Shown piece after piece: positions 1 to 10,774 of a stretch of 64,000 nt of DNA (its first letter is position 1; every line of letters starts with the position of its first letter). The DNA is from Coptis chinensis. Taxonomy: Eukaryota; Streptophyta; Magnoliopsida; Ranunculales; Ranunculaceae. The position numbers and the translations under genes are program-made. Where the stretch lies: the NCBI GenBank assembly GCA_015680905.1, contig CM027380.1:106235001-106299000 (forward strand), written 5' to 3'. The notes under the pieces were generated by a model. It saw nothing but the letters and a program-made list of their open reading frames with translations, was not told where the DNA came from and ran no database searches.

Positions 1-969
1 AGTCAGTCGTAATAATTGTTTAATCATATCCATATTCGCAAATTTGTAATTTTGTTTGTGGATGTAGGCGTGACAGTAGGAGTTTAGTCACTAAAATGTG
101 AAACGGGAGCGAGCAAGAGTAGAAGCGAGACCATGAGAGCGCCTACGTTGGGAAGCTCTGGGTTTTAGAGCGCAAATAAATATTGAATATAATATATTTT
201 AGATATTGGATTAGGGATTTTCTAATTAAAATTTGAACAGAAAGCAAAAGTATAATACTTTTTTCTCAAACTAACATTGATTAAAAAAATGTCGTGGTAT
301 TTACATTGAGAACACTACGATTTATTTGGGTTGGTTTAAGCCCAATAACAAGCCGAAACCATTTACCGCCGAGAACAAATGTTTACTTGAGCAAAAAAAA
401 AACATGAACACTAGTTCACATATTCGAGATTCGAGTCCTGATAGCATTATTCCCAATGCAGATAACAACTTGTTATCTCTATATAGACGCCATATGGGAC
501 TATTTCCCTCATAGTTACTTTCTTGGTGAGAAACTATTTGGGGTTACCCAATGCAAATATGACTTTAAAATTCAGATTAAATGTTTTATTCCATTTGAAT
601 GTGGAAAATGAAAAAATATCGAAAAAAACACGTTGGAAAGAATGAAACATCCCATAAAAAAAAAAACACTACCCAATTGCTTGCATTGGGAATGTTTTGA
701 CTTTAAAGTCTAAAGTAAGAAAACCACACTACCAGCTCATATTCCCTAATAATACTATTTTATTTAGATTTGGGCTATCCCGAGGATATCCCTATAGGGA
801 TGAAAACTACCATCATTGGATCACCCTTGCACGGTCCCAAAAAATAAAAACAAAAGGAAGAGAGAGAATGTGAATTTGTTTTGATTTTTTCCGCTGGATC
901 TCGGATCCAACGGTATCGGATGTCGTCTCTATGAGGATATCCTCGGGGTATACGAACTCTTTTATTTAA
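1..969. other. Intergenic, no gene recognised
   Basis: AT-rich DNA with short chance ORFs only. I see no codon-biased frame, splice-site series or protein motif on either strand. It ends where the left arm of a terminal-inverted-repeat element begins. Confidence 0.5.
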
Positions 970-1027
970 GGGTTTATAAGTTTTTGACCCCACTTTTTAT
1001 ATGGTATTCAGCGTTTAGCCCCAATTT

Positions 1028-1302
1028 GTTCGTTTACAAGCAATTGAGATGAGAGCTCAATTTTCTAAAAAAAATTGTCCTAAGTCCAAAATAAGGGTTG
1101 ACGTTATCATATATAAATTTAAATTTGTATATAAAAATATAAATTTACATATGTAAATTTAAATTTTCATATGAAAAGAAAATTGTGTAAATTTAAAATT
1201 TCATATGTAAATACAACTCGTCAGTCCAGTTTGTCCTTGAGCCGACTTATGGCGAAATTATTATCGGGCATTGTCCTTGGGCTGTAATCACTAGTTCGTT
1301 TA
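1028..1302. mobile_element. Insertion splitting the left arm of the inverted-repeat element
   Basis: The left arm is interrupted compared with the right arm. The interruption is bounded by the direct repeat GTTCGTTTA at 1028-1036 and 1294-1302, which looks like a 9-bp target duplication as made by Mutator-type transposition. The inserted 257 bp are AT-rich and non-coding and show no clear terminal inverted repeat of their own. Confidence 0.45.
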
Positions 1303-1524
1303 TTAGCTTTTAGCTCCACTTCTGTTAGTTGACTCAGTCAACTTTGACACCACTATGTCTTTTGATCCTCATATTTTCTTAATGACCCAAATACCACTTA
1401 CACGTGTCCATATTTTGGAGGGGCCAAAAACAAATATTTTTGTATGCATTAACAATAGCAACACCCACAACATGAATACACAAACACACACAATAGCAAC
1501 TGACTTCATAGTGTTTAATATGTA

Positions 1525-1795
1525 GAGTAGAACCATAATTGGACAAAATCTCCAATTTGTTACATATAATTGGGGCAAATTTATGTTCAATGTGCACAAT
1601 AGAACCATAATTGGACAAAATCTCCAATTTTGATTTATGATGTAATTTGGGCAAATGTACATTCCCTATGCACAATAAAACCCTAATTTGACAAAATCTC
1701 CAATTTGTATGGTATAATACTATAATTTGGGCTAATTTATGTTCATTACGCACAATAAAACCCTAATTTGATGAAAGCCCCAATTTGTGAGAAAG
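1525..1795. repeat. Tandem repeat, about 3.5 units of 72-80 bp
   Basis: The phrase CAATAGAACCATAATTGGAC, or close variants, recurs with starts near 1529, 1601, 1676 and 1757. Each is followed by ACAAAATCTCCAATTTG and an AATTTGGGC-type segment. Long antisense ORFs through this stretch are a by-product of the repeat and are not genes. Confidence 0.75.
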
Positions 1796-2143
1796 AGAGA
1801 ATGGTTTCCCGTGTTTCCACCAACTTTCTTGTGATATGTAATAACTAACATCTAGGTCACCGATTTTTTACTTTACATAATTACCACATGGTCATTTAAA
1901 TCGAATTCAACAAAATAAAATTGTATTGTAAATTCCAACTCGAAATATAACAAAACTATGATTTACTAGAGTTTTACGTGCAAGTCACGTGAAGGGCAAA
2001 TATGCCATTTTGGGAAAAAGATACAGTGGTGTTAAAATTGACTGAGTCAACTAACATAAGTGGGGCTAAAAGCTAATGAACGAACAAAATGGGGCCAAAC
2101 GCTGAATACCTTATAAAAAGTGGGCTAAAAGCTAATAAATACT

Positions 2144-2739
2144 TTTTTTTTACTTATACTCTTCCTTCGTCTCGAACTCTAGCAACATAAAAAACCAAAA
2201 CCAGTTGACAAAACATTTAAAAAATCATCTGAAATCAAAATTAGCTTTTAACATCTCAACATAAACAATAATGGTTTGGCTCAACAGATAGTCAAATCAT
2301 AAAAATAGGTAATTTAGAAACTATAATCACTTTTCTAGTATGAAAAATAGACGCTTTGTACCAAATTGCCAATCATTTCGAAAGTGCAGTTTACAAATCA
2401 TATAGAACGCGGTTTCCAAATTTGTAAATCGCGGTTTTACAGAGGGTTGGCTCTTAAATTGCGAGAGCATGGTTTGAGCTCGGGAACGATGAGTATTGAG
2501 TATTATACATGTTTTGTGTAACTAAGAGTGCGAGCGTCGCGCGACATTGGTAGTGTCGCGTGGAGTTTTTATTTATTTTTACTTTTTCAAACTTTTGAAA
2601 CTTCGGGCTATAGTGGGAGTGTCGCGTTTTTTTTTGCACACCATCGTTACTTTTTTAGCAAAATGCATTTTGAAATATTTAAAAACTAAATTTGGGCCCC
2701 ACTTAAACAGATTTGAGATTTTTGTTTGCCGCCTAGAGT
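2144..2739. other. Intergenic, no gene recognised
   Basis: No supported coding region. The stretch contains several CGCG-bearing words such as GTGTCGCG that stand out from the AT-rich background, but no repeat or gene could be assigned. Confidence 0.4.
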
Positions 2740-3135
2740 TGGGAATGGTTTGTGAACCAAGGCCCAAAATATCGATATCGATGAATATATCGGTGTACCC
2801 AAAAACCGATATATATCGGATATTTCGGATATATCTATTTTTTTGGTGACCAGTCCAAACTATTTAAAATATCATAAATATCAGATATATAATATCGGAA
2901 ATATATGGGAAATATATTGGAAATATCGGATTTATATTAAAAAATGGTAAAAAAGTCAACCGATATATATCATAAATATCGGATATATCGATTATATCGG
3001 CGATATAAAGTTTTATATTGGAAATTCCGATATATATCAGGAAAAAAAAATTCTATATTAAGTGGATATATGTCGAAAATATCGATGTCGGTGTACCAAA
3101 ATACCGATATATATCGGCGATATTTTGGTCCATGT
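2740..3135. repeat. CGATATATCGG-rich satellite-like or MITE-like block
   Basis: The palindromic word CGATATATATCGG and its variants occur many times, with ATATCGGATAT-type spacers. The ends are roughly inverted: CGGTGTACCCAAAAACCGAT on the left at about 2790 and CGGTGTACCAAAATACCGAT at about 3089, with AAAATATCG at one edge and CGATATTTTGG at the other. Whether it is a mobile element or local amplification of a palindrome is unclear. Confidence 0.55.
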
Positions 3136-3179
3136 TGTGAACAAGCATTCACATATTTGTTCACAAAACCAACAGCTAG

Positions 3180-3580
3180 TTGATGTTATCACCACCTAGA
3201 GATTTCAAGCTACTTCTTTAGAGGCGGTTTCATGTTACTTCTTCAGAGGAGGCAGAACTTATTGCAATAGAGGTGGCAATTCTACTTGCTAAGGAAATAG
3301 GAGTGTCAACTATCATGAGCTGAGTTTAGGGGGACAACCAGAATAATATAACTAAGATGTTGAGCTGTTCTATCGAGAATTGTGGAAGCACATAAATGTT
3401 AAGGCTTTCATATGTCAGAGTCTAGAGTTAGTGTCAAGTTTTAGTTTCATTTGGGTACCAAGGTCTTTTATAGGGGAGGCCCATGATCTTGCTACCTAGG
3501 CTTTCAGTGACACAAATATAGGTCATTTTCCAAGTTGTATTCCAGAAGAGTCTGACGTTGAACTCTTAGTTATTTAATGA
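3180..3580 (+). pseudogene. Decayed RNase H-like fragment (probably LINE-derived)
   Basis: Translation in broken frames gives phrases typical of the plant RVT_3 / RNase H-like domain that lies at the end of many plant non-LTR retrotransposon polyproteins: an AELIAIEVAILLAKEIG-like helix near 3250-3300 and a later VPRSFIGEAHDLA-like phrase near 3455-3500. Several stops and frame changes interrupt it. The assignment rests on these phrases alone; a host RNase H-like domain gene is the alternative. Confidence 0.45.
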
Positions 3581-4621
3581 AAAAATAATTCGTGAATATA
3601 TATGGGAATCCTTATAATATAATACATGAATAATTCGCGAATAAAACGGTGAATTACTAGCTATTTATGCGACATGTCCACAAATTTATTATGGTAAGGA
3701 AAAGCCATCAACATGGAAAGTAGGGGTGTCGGACTCGTTGACAGGATGCACATACTCGCGCCCCGTACTTAGATCTACGGATTTAATTTGTCTGCTACTT
3801 GAAAATCTTGCAAAAAATGGTGGCTAAAAATGATTCAATTTTTTATCCGTATCTAAAGAAAAAGTAATATAGCATACATAATGTATTCATACATACTAGC
3901 ATACATACAGAATTGTGCTGTTAATAACTAGGGTTTGCCCGTGCTGTATAGCACTGAACAACTCGTCATGCCTTCGGCGCCAGAAAACTCAATCAAGGCC
4001 AGCCCAATAACATCAATTGGGCCAACTCTATATGCAATACCATGTCAAATTTTGAGGCCCAACAGTTTATAGGGCGGGCTAGCCATTGTTTATAAGCTCA
4101 ACCGCAATTGTTGACTTTTAAGTGATTTTTGGATAGATCACATGGACATTGATTTGGTTTAACAAAATTGCACAAACCCCTAAATCACTTAGATCTGCCA
4201 TGTCATATTTTATGAGGAAGATTTGTAGCCACCGGATGGGGCCCCATAACGTTCTATTTTGTTAGATATACTAGGGATTGCCTATGCCTACTGCCTGACG
4301 ATAGGTCAGTCAAGGCACATACCTTTTAAGCCTTTTACCCAGAAGGCCCAAACCCAATAACCTTTGTTGACTTGAAAGTCTGATCCAGTGTCACCCAGCA
4401 ACCTTTAACTAACCATCACACTATTTGAGCTCACTTGAAAATGTCCTGTCACAACTTGTAGAAGGCATGTAAGTTAGATGGGTTAAATTGGTTTTGAGGG
4501 CCAAGGTACATATGCTTGTCTTTCTGTTTATAATAGCTTACCAATTTTCAATATTTGGCTGTGTGGATAAAGAGTCCTAATTCATAAATAGCTTACCTGG
4601 CGGGTTAAAATTAAGTAATTA
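3581..4621. other. Intergenic, no gene recognised
   Basis: No supported gene. Short phrases such as GGGTTTGCCCGTGCTGTATA near 3935 resemble degraded transposon ends seen elsewhere in plants, but no partner end was found. Confidence 0.4.
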
Positions 4622-4667
4622 GGTATTTGATGGGTGAACCCAATGAATACTTCACCCATCAAATACC
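4622..4667. repeat. Perfect 17-bp hairpin
   Basis: GGTATTTGATGGGTGAA at 4622-4638 is followed by a 12-base loop and its exact reverse complement at 4651-4667. Nothing beside it suggests a terminator role; in a plant intergenic region it may be the remnant of a foldback element. Confidence 0.7.
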
Positions 4668-4929
4668 GAGTGCAACCCATTGGATTGTGTAACCGAGTAA
4701 CGTGGATAAGAGTATCTTTGGGTTTCCATTGGATTGGGCTATTCTCGACGTTAGAAAATAGAACTACACGAGTGAAAAAAAAAAAAAAAAAAGAGGTCAA
4801 CAAATAAAACCAAAACATATTGTTGGGTCGTCGTCTTCTTCATTTTCTACTATTTGCAATTAACTTTCTTATCTCTCATTTTTTCTTCAATACTTTTCTA
4901 ATCTTCATTCCCCACTTTTTTCACTTAAA

Positions 4930-5037
4930 ATGTTCAACAAAGGAATAAACTTGGTGCTTTCAAGGTTCCATCAATAGCAAAATATGTTCAACAAAGGAAT
5001 AAACTTGGTGTTTTCAAGGTTCCATCAATAGCAAAAT
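4930..5037. repeat. Tandem duplication of a 54-bp unit
   Basis: The 54 bp at 4930-4983 (beginning ATGTTCAACAAAGG) are repeated immediately at 4984-5037 with one visible change. The high identity suggests a recent local duplication. Confidence 0.85.
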
Positions 5038-7028
5038 ATTGGAGAAAAAAATATTAGAAGTTACATATATTTTTCTTATCTTCTCTTTATTTTTTGGTTT
5101 TGATTCAAATAATGGGTTTCAACATGTGAGTAATGTTTTGATTAATTTGGGTATTGAATGTAATCAAATTTGTATAAAAAATTGGTTGGAGGAGAACATG
5201 ATAATTGAAGGTTTTCATTTGGGGGGAAGACCATGATATATTGGGTTTGTTTTAGTAATTTTTTTTATACAATTAAATTTGAAAAAGAACATGATATATT
5301 AAAAAAACATTATAAGCAAAATGAGTATTAACATATATATGTGTGAGAACCAAACAGTTGACAAGTAAAATATGTCATGTTGATTATTAAACATTTTGAG
5401 TAATACATCTACATAACTGGATCACCTAAACGGTGTTAAGCTATACAAAATCTTCTGCAGCCAAACAGGGAGAAAGTTTCTTCGTTGAGTACTCTTTCTC
5501 CATTCACACCTTTTAATTAGTTAAGCTCCCTCAATCCCGAGAAAATTTCACAAATACCTTTTTGGGGAAAATATTGTATTCTGAAGAGTGAAGACTAAAA
5601 TTAAATAGGTTTTGGAAATTTTAAACAAATTACTTAGTTAGATAGACTTGTATACTGTCAAGTGTCAGCTACCCGAGTTCGTAATGGGGATAAAAAGTAC
5701 CAACCCGTGCTTAGCATAGGCTTTAGTATGGTCTTGTGTTCTTTATGGGCAATGCCGACATGCTGTGTTTACGAAACAAATGGATTAAAGTAATTGTATA
5801 TTTGTATTAGCTCATGGGGTTAACTAGTTTGCAAAATGTTACTGAAATTTACCATCCAATACTGAAAATTGAAATAGCAATACCATATTGATCTCAAAGG
5901 ACAGCATATCAAGATTTTTCTTTTGCAAAATAGTTCATTTGCACCTGGAAAGCGAACGGCGTTCATATGATCTCACCATTTGGAATATGCAGATACGTCA
6001 ACAAATTTTGTCTTCTGAGCTCGATCTTATATATTGGTTGGAAATATACAATTTTGTTTCTTATATAGCCGAAATTCATCCCAAAGGATTGGCTAAATTT
6101 TTTGTCAATTGGTGGAAGATGCATAAATGTCTTCATTCAAGCGGTATTTCCTCAAAACAAAATTGTGAGAGATCAAAACAACAATTGCGTGATTCTTAAC
6201 TAATGTAATTAAGCTTGAAAGTTATCTATGGCGTGATTACTTTCTTCCCCAAACTACTTAGTTTCATCACTTTCATGGTCGCATTTTGGTGCGGCCACGT
6301 GTCTAACACTCTAAATTAACCATGGGCGAGCACTGGAGCAGTAGTATTTGGAAATGAAATATATATAGAGTTGACACGCAGCAACACGGCATTGCCGATG
6401 CAGGGTTATGCACACTCTTTAAGAAACGCATTTTTGAACGTTATTCAATTGGACAAGAATAGTAACCTACATTTCAAAAGTGGACATAGAACTTTATGAT
6501 ATCACCAATTTGGAATACGCAAGTTACTTCTTCAAGCAATCCATGACGGCATGACGTATTCTCTATTGGAATGAAGTTTAAATCAGACAAGAGACAACGA
6601 TCCATTTGGATTCTAATATAATAATTTTGTTTCTTCTTTCGTTTTTGTATGAAACATGTGTAATTTAAGTAGATAGATAGTAAAAAGAAATTAAAATTAA
6701 ATTGTTGTTCAATAAATTTGAGAAGTGCTTATGTCAAGGAACAAGTTAGCCATGTCTGAGCTGATATTTTTGTCTGATATAAGAAATTTTGTTGGTTACA
6801 TAGCTGAAATTCATCGGAAAGGATTGGCTTAAAATTTGTCACTGAGAATAAACTGCAAATATGTTAAGTTTTATATCCGAAGGACTTGGATTCTCAAAGC
6901 TAGCCCCATCAATATTGAGCTTTATCACATTAGTCCGTTAGGATTCTTTTTATTTTTGTGCAGAACGTATCTTCCATATGAGAAAAAACATCTCTGCGTT
7001 GTTTCATGGATCCGATAGAACTTAGAGA
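5038..7028. other. Intergenic with two related, unrecognised protein-like fragments
   Basis: Around 6048-6110 the plus strand reads NFVSYIAEIHPKGLAKF, and around 6785-6840 a related copy reads NFVGYIAEIHRKGLA. The DNA around both is also related: ATGATCTCACCATTTGGAAT near 5968 and ATGATATCACCAATTTGGAA near 6496. Each copy has an open stretch of at most about 100 codons. I do not recognise the protein. They look like two diverged copies of one broken gene or element fragment. Confidence 0.4.
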
Positions 7029-7036
7029 GTACTTGG

Positions 7037-7256
7037 TAGGGTAAGGATCGGGTTGGGTTCAGGTCGGATATAGTTATATCTGAATCCGAATCCGAATAGT
7101 TTCATAATATCTGAACCCGATTATATCTAAAATTTAATATCCGAACCCGACTCCGACCCGAATAAGTAAACGAATATAAAAATCAACCCAAACCCGAATT
7201 ATTTGGGTTCAGGTCAGGTCGGATTCAGGTCAAACCCGACCCGATTCCATACCCTA
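7037..7256. mobile_element. hAT-type MITE, 220 bp
   Basis: Terminal inverted repeats begin TAGGGTAAGGATCGGGTTGGG on the left and, read from the right end, TAGGGTATGGAATCGGGTCG. The element is flanked by a perfect 8-bp target duplication GTACTTGG at 7029-7036 and 7257-7264, the size made by hAT transposases. The interior is rich in CGGATTCAGGTC and CCGACCCG words and has no coding capacity. Confidence 0.85.
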
Positions 7257-7374
7257 GTACTTGGGTTCTCCTTAAGAAGGTCTTAATTCTAGTGGTAATT
7301 GTTTTTGGCTCAACAAAGTAGTGTCAAAAATACACGATCAACTTAATTTGATTTTTTTTTGTGTATATTTACGG

Positions 7375-7867
7375 GAGTGATTTTTTGCTCCCAGCGGGAT
7401 TTGCTCCAAGAGCTCCAAGAGAAACAGGAACAACCATTTGTCCACTAAAAAGAGATTGACAGTTATCAAATTTCTTTCTTAGAACAAACTTCCTGATTTG
7501 CCCCCACTAAAAATAGAAATAAATAAAAAGAAAAAGAATTAAAAAAATCTCATTGTAAAATATATAGGAGTTCTTCCCATCATTAGCTAAAGATTTTTTT
7601 TATCTTTTTTAGTTTGAAAGAAGTGTCACTAGTTCAACACTTCAAGTTTTTAATTTTTTTTTTCCCAACAATTAAGACCAAAAACTAGATTTTGTAACTG
7701 GTTAAGTTTTTTTTTTCTTTTATTCTTTTAAGGTTAGGGGTAAATCAGAAAGCATATATTAAGGTGGAAATTTGATAACTGTTGACCCCTTTTCAGTGGA
7801 CACTTGGTTGGTTCCTATTTCCCTTGGAGCTCTTGGAGCAAATCCCCCTGAGAGCAAAAAATCACTC
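7375..7867. mobile_element. Mutator-like MITE, 493 bp
   Basis: The ends are long inverted repeats of about 100 bp, starting GAGTGATTTTTTGCTC at both termini and sharing GGATTTGCTCCAAGAGCTCC. A perfect 9-bp target duplication TATTTACGG flanks it (7366-7374 and 7868-7876), as expected for Mutator-type transposition. The AT-rich centre has no frame. A transcript across it would fold into a long hairpin and could feed small-RNA pathways. Confidence 0.85.
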
Positions 7868-7876
7868 TATTTACGG

Positions 7877-9470
7877 GAGGGGAAGACCCTAATTTCCATA
7901 TAGTAAAAGAGAAATCCTAATTGGCTCATCTAATAGGGGTAATACTCACTAATACCATAGCTAGTAAATTTTCCCTAAATCTCTCTTTCTTTTCTATATT
8001 TGGATATTTGGTATAAGTTCGATTATCTCTTTCTATTTTTTTAAATCAATTGCCTAAGATTCAAAATTTTCAACAATAATACTTTTAAATATTCGGCCCA
8101 ATAAAATGCTAACGGTAAAAATACGATATACGTGTTTTAAACGGGTATAATACGAATGCATTCTTTTAAATTTCGGCTATATATTTTACATTAATTTTTT
8201 TGATATATAAGTATATAACGTTTTTATTTTTATTTTTACAATTTTATTCATGAAAAAATAATACAAATGTCAAATTTTTGGTTCTACTTACTATTACTAA
8301 CACATTTATTTTTGGTTCCAACTAAGGCCCGGTCAAACCAATTCGCAAATTAAACCGTATCATTCAAAAATTTGCCAAATTATTCATTTTATTCGCCAAA
8401 CCTTATAATTCATAAAGTTAATAATTTTGCGAATAATTCGCAATTATAAGCTTTGGCCCAACCAATTAAAAATAATTAAAATATATTATCATTCAAAAAA
8501 TCGTTAAAATATAATTATTCATTTTATTCGCCAAACCTTATAATTCGTAAATAATTCTGCGAATTACTAGCTATGACTAATACTAGTTAACTCTTAAAAA
8601 AAATTAATAAACAAATGTTGCAACAATTCCTACAATTGTGCTGCCCTCTGAATACTAGACAACTTCCTATTGGCTCACTTTGCCAACTCATCTGATATTC
8701 CATCAGCATCTATGGTCAACAACACGGGAGATAAAATTTATCGTGGCATTCTTGGTATTATGTCGAAAAAAAGTCTATGAAGGACCTATAATTCAACTGA
8801 ATCACCCAATGGTATAACACCACGTTTCATATTGCCACGTAAGATGTATTGAATGAGTCAGTGAAACTAACAAAAGAAAACGACAAAAGTTATTGACTTA
8901 TTGGGTGTTGAAGTAATTAAACAAAGAATAAAGGGCAAAGATGAGATTGCGAACAGAACCAAAGGAAAAGACGAAAAACGACAAAACAAAAGAAGGAAGA
9001 TTGAATGAGAGTGAAACTGATATAATCAATCGTAAGAGTTCTGACGCGTGTCCTCATATTTCAAAACTCCGCCGTTTCAACAACGAATCCAGACCAACCG
9101 TAAAAAACAGTGGGACTATAAGTCGGTCTCTTCTTCAATTTTCCGAATATCATACACCAGGGGTCATTTTTTAATCTACTGCAGTTGATTGGCCATCCAA
9201 TGAAAATCATAATTATATTGTTTTCATATTGAAAAACATATCTCTCTGATATAACTAGATAAGTGGTTGGCTAGTTTGTTGCTTAGAACAAAAACAAAAA
9301 CAAACAGTAGGAGTTAAAGAAATTAGCAGTTCTAGAGTACACCCTCCTATGGGTGCGCCATGAAATACACTCTCACCTTTTGTCTGATGGAGGATCTAGA
9401 TGTAATAGCCCGTGCTGCGTGCTCTTCAATTTGATTAAAAAAATAACAAGCCTCTCAACTACCGTATAAG
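7877..9470. other. Intergenic, short direct repeats, no gene recognised
   Basis: A 28-bp phrase containing TTTATTCGCCAAACCTTATA occurs at about 8381-8412 and again at 8517-8546, ending in the GCGAATTACTAGCTAT motif that also appears near 3650. This looks like a degraded, internally repeated transposon. No coding gene was seen; an open frame at 8941-9174 has no recognisable motif. Confidence 0.4.
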
Positions 9471-9477
9471 TAGGTGT

Positions 9478-9545
9478 CACAATAATTCACGACAATAGAC
9501 AAATTATGCATGCAAAAAATGCCACAATAATTCACGACAATACTT
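9478..9545. promoter_or_regulatory. RY motif between 20-bp direct repeats upstream of ABI3
   Basis: CACAATAATTCACGACAATA occurs at about 9479-9498 and 9522-9541. Between the copies lies TTATGCATGCAA, which contains the RY core CATGCA recognised by B3-domain seed regulators. It is about 1.26 kb before the ABI3 start codon. Binding is inferred only from the motif. Confidence 0.35.
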
Positions 9546-10290
9546 CAATATTTGCTGGTTATCCATATGATTACCTTCAGAAAAAACACACTGCAAATAT
9601 CTTACTAATATAGTACCTAGCAGACAGAAAAAAATTAATAACCAATAAAAATTAATTTTGCAAAACTATAAGAAAATTTGGGAAATTGGAAAATGAATGC
9701 ATTGTTTATTTTATTTTTTTCATTCCCACTAACTGGCATCTTAGAAAATACAAAAATTTAATGACATCCAATATTTTTGTCCTAGTAGGCTGGTACAAGA
9801 TGAAAATATATATGAGCATGGATATGGGAATATAATTTGGTGACGCATGTATACCAGATCACTACTATACAGCTAATCAAAACCAGTTCATAACTTTATA
9901 TACCGTAATGGTGAAAGTCTGGTACACCGTTTCACACAGCCATTCAGGTACAAACGTTTGTTCTCTGGCGCACAATACGGAGAAAATTGGAGAAAGTAGT
10001 GGCACGAGGTTTCGTTTCTTTCATTTCCCCAAAACCAATGATCCTATACTCCTACAGTTTACGCTTTTATCAACGTGGCCCATCTTCAGTCGTTCCAATC
10101 AGATACCATACTCCAATCATAATCTTACATGTGGAATAGTCTACGTTAGGTCCTGATTCACTGAATCAGTAGCAATAGGACAAACCATTAAAATCAGAAT
10201 TAATAACAAATTGAAGTTTTTTACTCACATTTTCTGTTCAGAGTGAAACGATTTGGAGTTATCCAAAACAACAAAGGAAAAAAATAAGAG

Positions 10291-10774
10291 ATGGAAAGCA
10301 ACAAGAGAAAGGGTAGTGGACTAGTGTGATGTACTCATGGTGGATAAGAAGAGAATCTCTCAACACAAGTTGTGAAGAAGATCAATTAGAGAAATGGAGT
10401 TGTGTTATTTAGTCCCAAAAGTGTGATTAGTAGTGTGTAATTTAATGTTAAGTATTTAGGAAATAATAAAATATAGAGGAGAGAAAAAGAGAGAGAAGTC
10501 ACTTTCAAAGTTGTTGTTGTTGTTGATGGTATAGTAGTGTAGAGACCAGATGGTTTATGTTGTAGAAGAGATCTTTGGTTCACTGTTCCATAGGCAATAG
10601 TTATACACACACAACTTTCTTTCTATGCTTCCTTAATCAGATACCATCTTGTTTCCTCTTTTACTTCATATGTACTTGTTTGTACTACTACTCTTTATAT
10701 TCTTATACATCTCTTTGGTCCCATTACCTCTTTTATCCATATAGTGAAGAAGAGAAATACAAGTTATTTAGAAG
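10291..10774 (+). promoter_or_regulatory. Probable ABI3 leader with several upstream ORFs
   Basis: The 480 bases before the ABI3 start hold several ATG-initiated short frames: 10291-10329 (12 codons), 10329-10412 (27 codons, its ATG overlapping the previous stop as TGATG), 10394-10426, about 10549-10599, and 10670-10744 (24 codons, strongly hydrophobic, ending 30 bases before the main ATG). If the transcript starts upstream of them, as the long leaders of known ABI3 genes suggest, they would be expected to lower translation of the main frame. The transcription start cannot be fixed from sequence, so the number of upstream ORFs in the mRNA is unknown. Confidence 0.45.

Larger units (their letters stand above)
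970..2143. mobile_element. Non-autonomous DNA transposon with long inverted arms
   Basis: The two ends are inverted copies of each other. The left arm (about 970-1036, resuming at 1294-1362) contains GGTATTCAGCGTTTAGCCCC and later TTAGTTGACTCAGTCAACTT. The right arm (about 2013-2143) holds the same blocks in reverse order and on the other strand. No transposase frame lies between the arms; the middle is a tandem repeat. A clear target-site duplication was not found, so the superfamily is uncertain. Long imperfect arms are common in Mutator-like elements. Confidence 0.6.

Noticed and set aside
1369-1753. Antisense frames with repeated WRFCPI / LEILSNYGS peptides
   Set aside because: The peptide repeats follow directly from the 72-80 bp tandem DNA repeat; no start context, domain or splice pattern supports a gene.
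4582-4818. 78-codon minus-strand frame
   Set aside because: It is generated by the hairpin and a poly-A tract, with no motif or splice support.
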